DNA of 64,000 bases, from positions 68,676,357 through 68,740,356 of the forward strand of contig OY294044.1 in assembly GCA_958510825.1 (NCBI GenBank). The letters are read 5' to 3'. Position numbers and translations under genes: made by a program. Shown here in pieces: positions 63,626 through 64,000 of this stretch. The stretch comes from Brachypterus glaber. Lineage: Eukaryota; Arthropoda; Insecta; Coleoptera; Kateretidae. How positions within the stretch are numbered: position 1 is the first letter of the stretch; each line of letters starts with the position of its first letter. The notes under the pieces are model-generated. The model searched no databases. It had not been told where the DNA came from and saw only the letters and a list, made by a program, of their open reading frames with translations.

Positions 63626-64000
63626 CTGGGTGGTCCAGTTTATATTATCAGGATTTTAAGGGGTAATTCTACATTGAAAAATATGAAAAAAAGTTCTAAT
63701 AAGCATATGTCTAAAATGTGTAGTTGGGGAGCTACGCCCCTTTGAAAGTGGCTAATAAATTCGGTTTTTATTTAATAACTCAGGAACCCTTTGAGATATA
63801 TCAACGAGGTTTTGCACTTAATCAACTAATCCTACTAAGGCCCGTTTTTATGTGTTATTTTTATGTACTTATTTCATCCAGGGGTGTGCGAAACGGGGGG
63901 GGGGCTTATCAGTTTTTTGTCCCAAACTTTTTTCTGTGTAACTTTTTTACAATTTTATTTTTGAAATATGATTCCTCAGGTCAAAATACATAAAAAAGGT
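63626..64000 (+). repeat. CTGGGTGGTCCAG-type MITE, cut by the window end
   Basis: Begins CTGGGTGGTCCAGTTTATAT after TA, then AAAAAGTTCTAATAAGCATA, GGGGAGCTACGCCCC and TTTTTGTCCCAAACTTTTTT, the same layout as the CAGGG family at 10896 and 24546 with a different end. The 89-codon frame over it is part of the repeat. Confidence 0.75.

Noticed and set aside
63724..63993. 89-codon frame at the window end
   Set aside because: Lies wholly inside a CAGGG-like MITE arm whose relatives at 10.9 and 24.5 kb do not code.

Overview
This window looks like repeat-dense, AT-rich intergenic or intronic DNA from an arthropod nuclear genome, most likely an insect. The signs are mariner/Tc1-type elements with TA target duplications, a jockey/I-type non-LTR retrotransposon tail, tRNA-derived SINE heads, dozens of palindromic MITEs, long homopolymers and microsatellites, and a 200-base assembly gap (N run, 12539-12738). 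The order (beetle, bug or other) cannot be decided from the sequence. I see no intact host gene, no convincing rRNA or tRNA gene, no CRISPR array and nothing prokaryotic. Only two stretches have recognisable protein coding content, and both are transposon relics: a frameshifted mariner-family transposase fragment (about 48381-48731) and the C-terminal end of a non-LTR ORF2 with a zinc knuckle (56650-57111, preceded by a mutated tandem copy).

Layout. 0-6 kb: tandem repeats (849-1105, 1201-1520), a palindrome, a cluster of TGACGT dyads, and a 0.9-kb inverted-repeat MITE. 7-12.5 kb: a nest of elements inserted into one another, ending at the gap. 12.7-17.4 kb: tandemly repeated unit, two TA-flanked MITEs (one carrying a possible twin-primed LINE micro-insertion), minisatellite and a perfect hairpin. 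18.5-23.5 kb: CACTGTAAA and AGGGAACGTT MITEs. 23.5-27.05 kb: a 3.5-kb inverted-repeat unit containing three other palindromes. 27.8-29.2 kb: a foldback-like element with satellite-like arms. 29.6-33.1 kb: SINE candidate and ACATGTAAA palindromes. 33.9-41.1 kb: two copies of a second foldback-like family built from a 16-bp unit. 41.1-45.6 kb: the least repetitive part, with some GC-richer islands. 45.6-49.3 kb: nested palindromes and the mariner relic. 51.6-55 kb: a long inverted repeat with arms of about 500 bp, plus an extra half copy. 55.1-57.3 kb: palindrome within palindrome, with LINE insertion and tandem duplication. 59-61.3 kb: SINE head, minisatellite and MITEs. 62.1-62.9 kb: a palindrome composed of about 21 small dyads.

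The standout theme is foldback architecture: several families, unrelated in sequence, whose long inverted arms are arrays of short tandem or dyad units (27.8-29.2, 30.7-31.0, 35.4-35.8, 40.5-40.9 and 62.1-62.9 kb), three of them flanked by short direct repeats. None carries its own transposase here, so they look non-autonomous. Two copies of the 16-bp family differ in the number of units per arm, which is what a dynamic array would give. All coordinates and matches were read by eye; boundaries of repeats are approximate unless a target duplication is stated.
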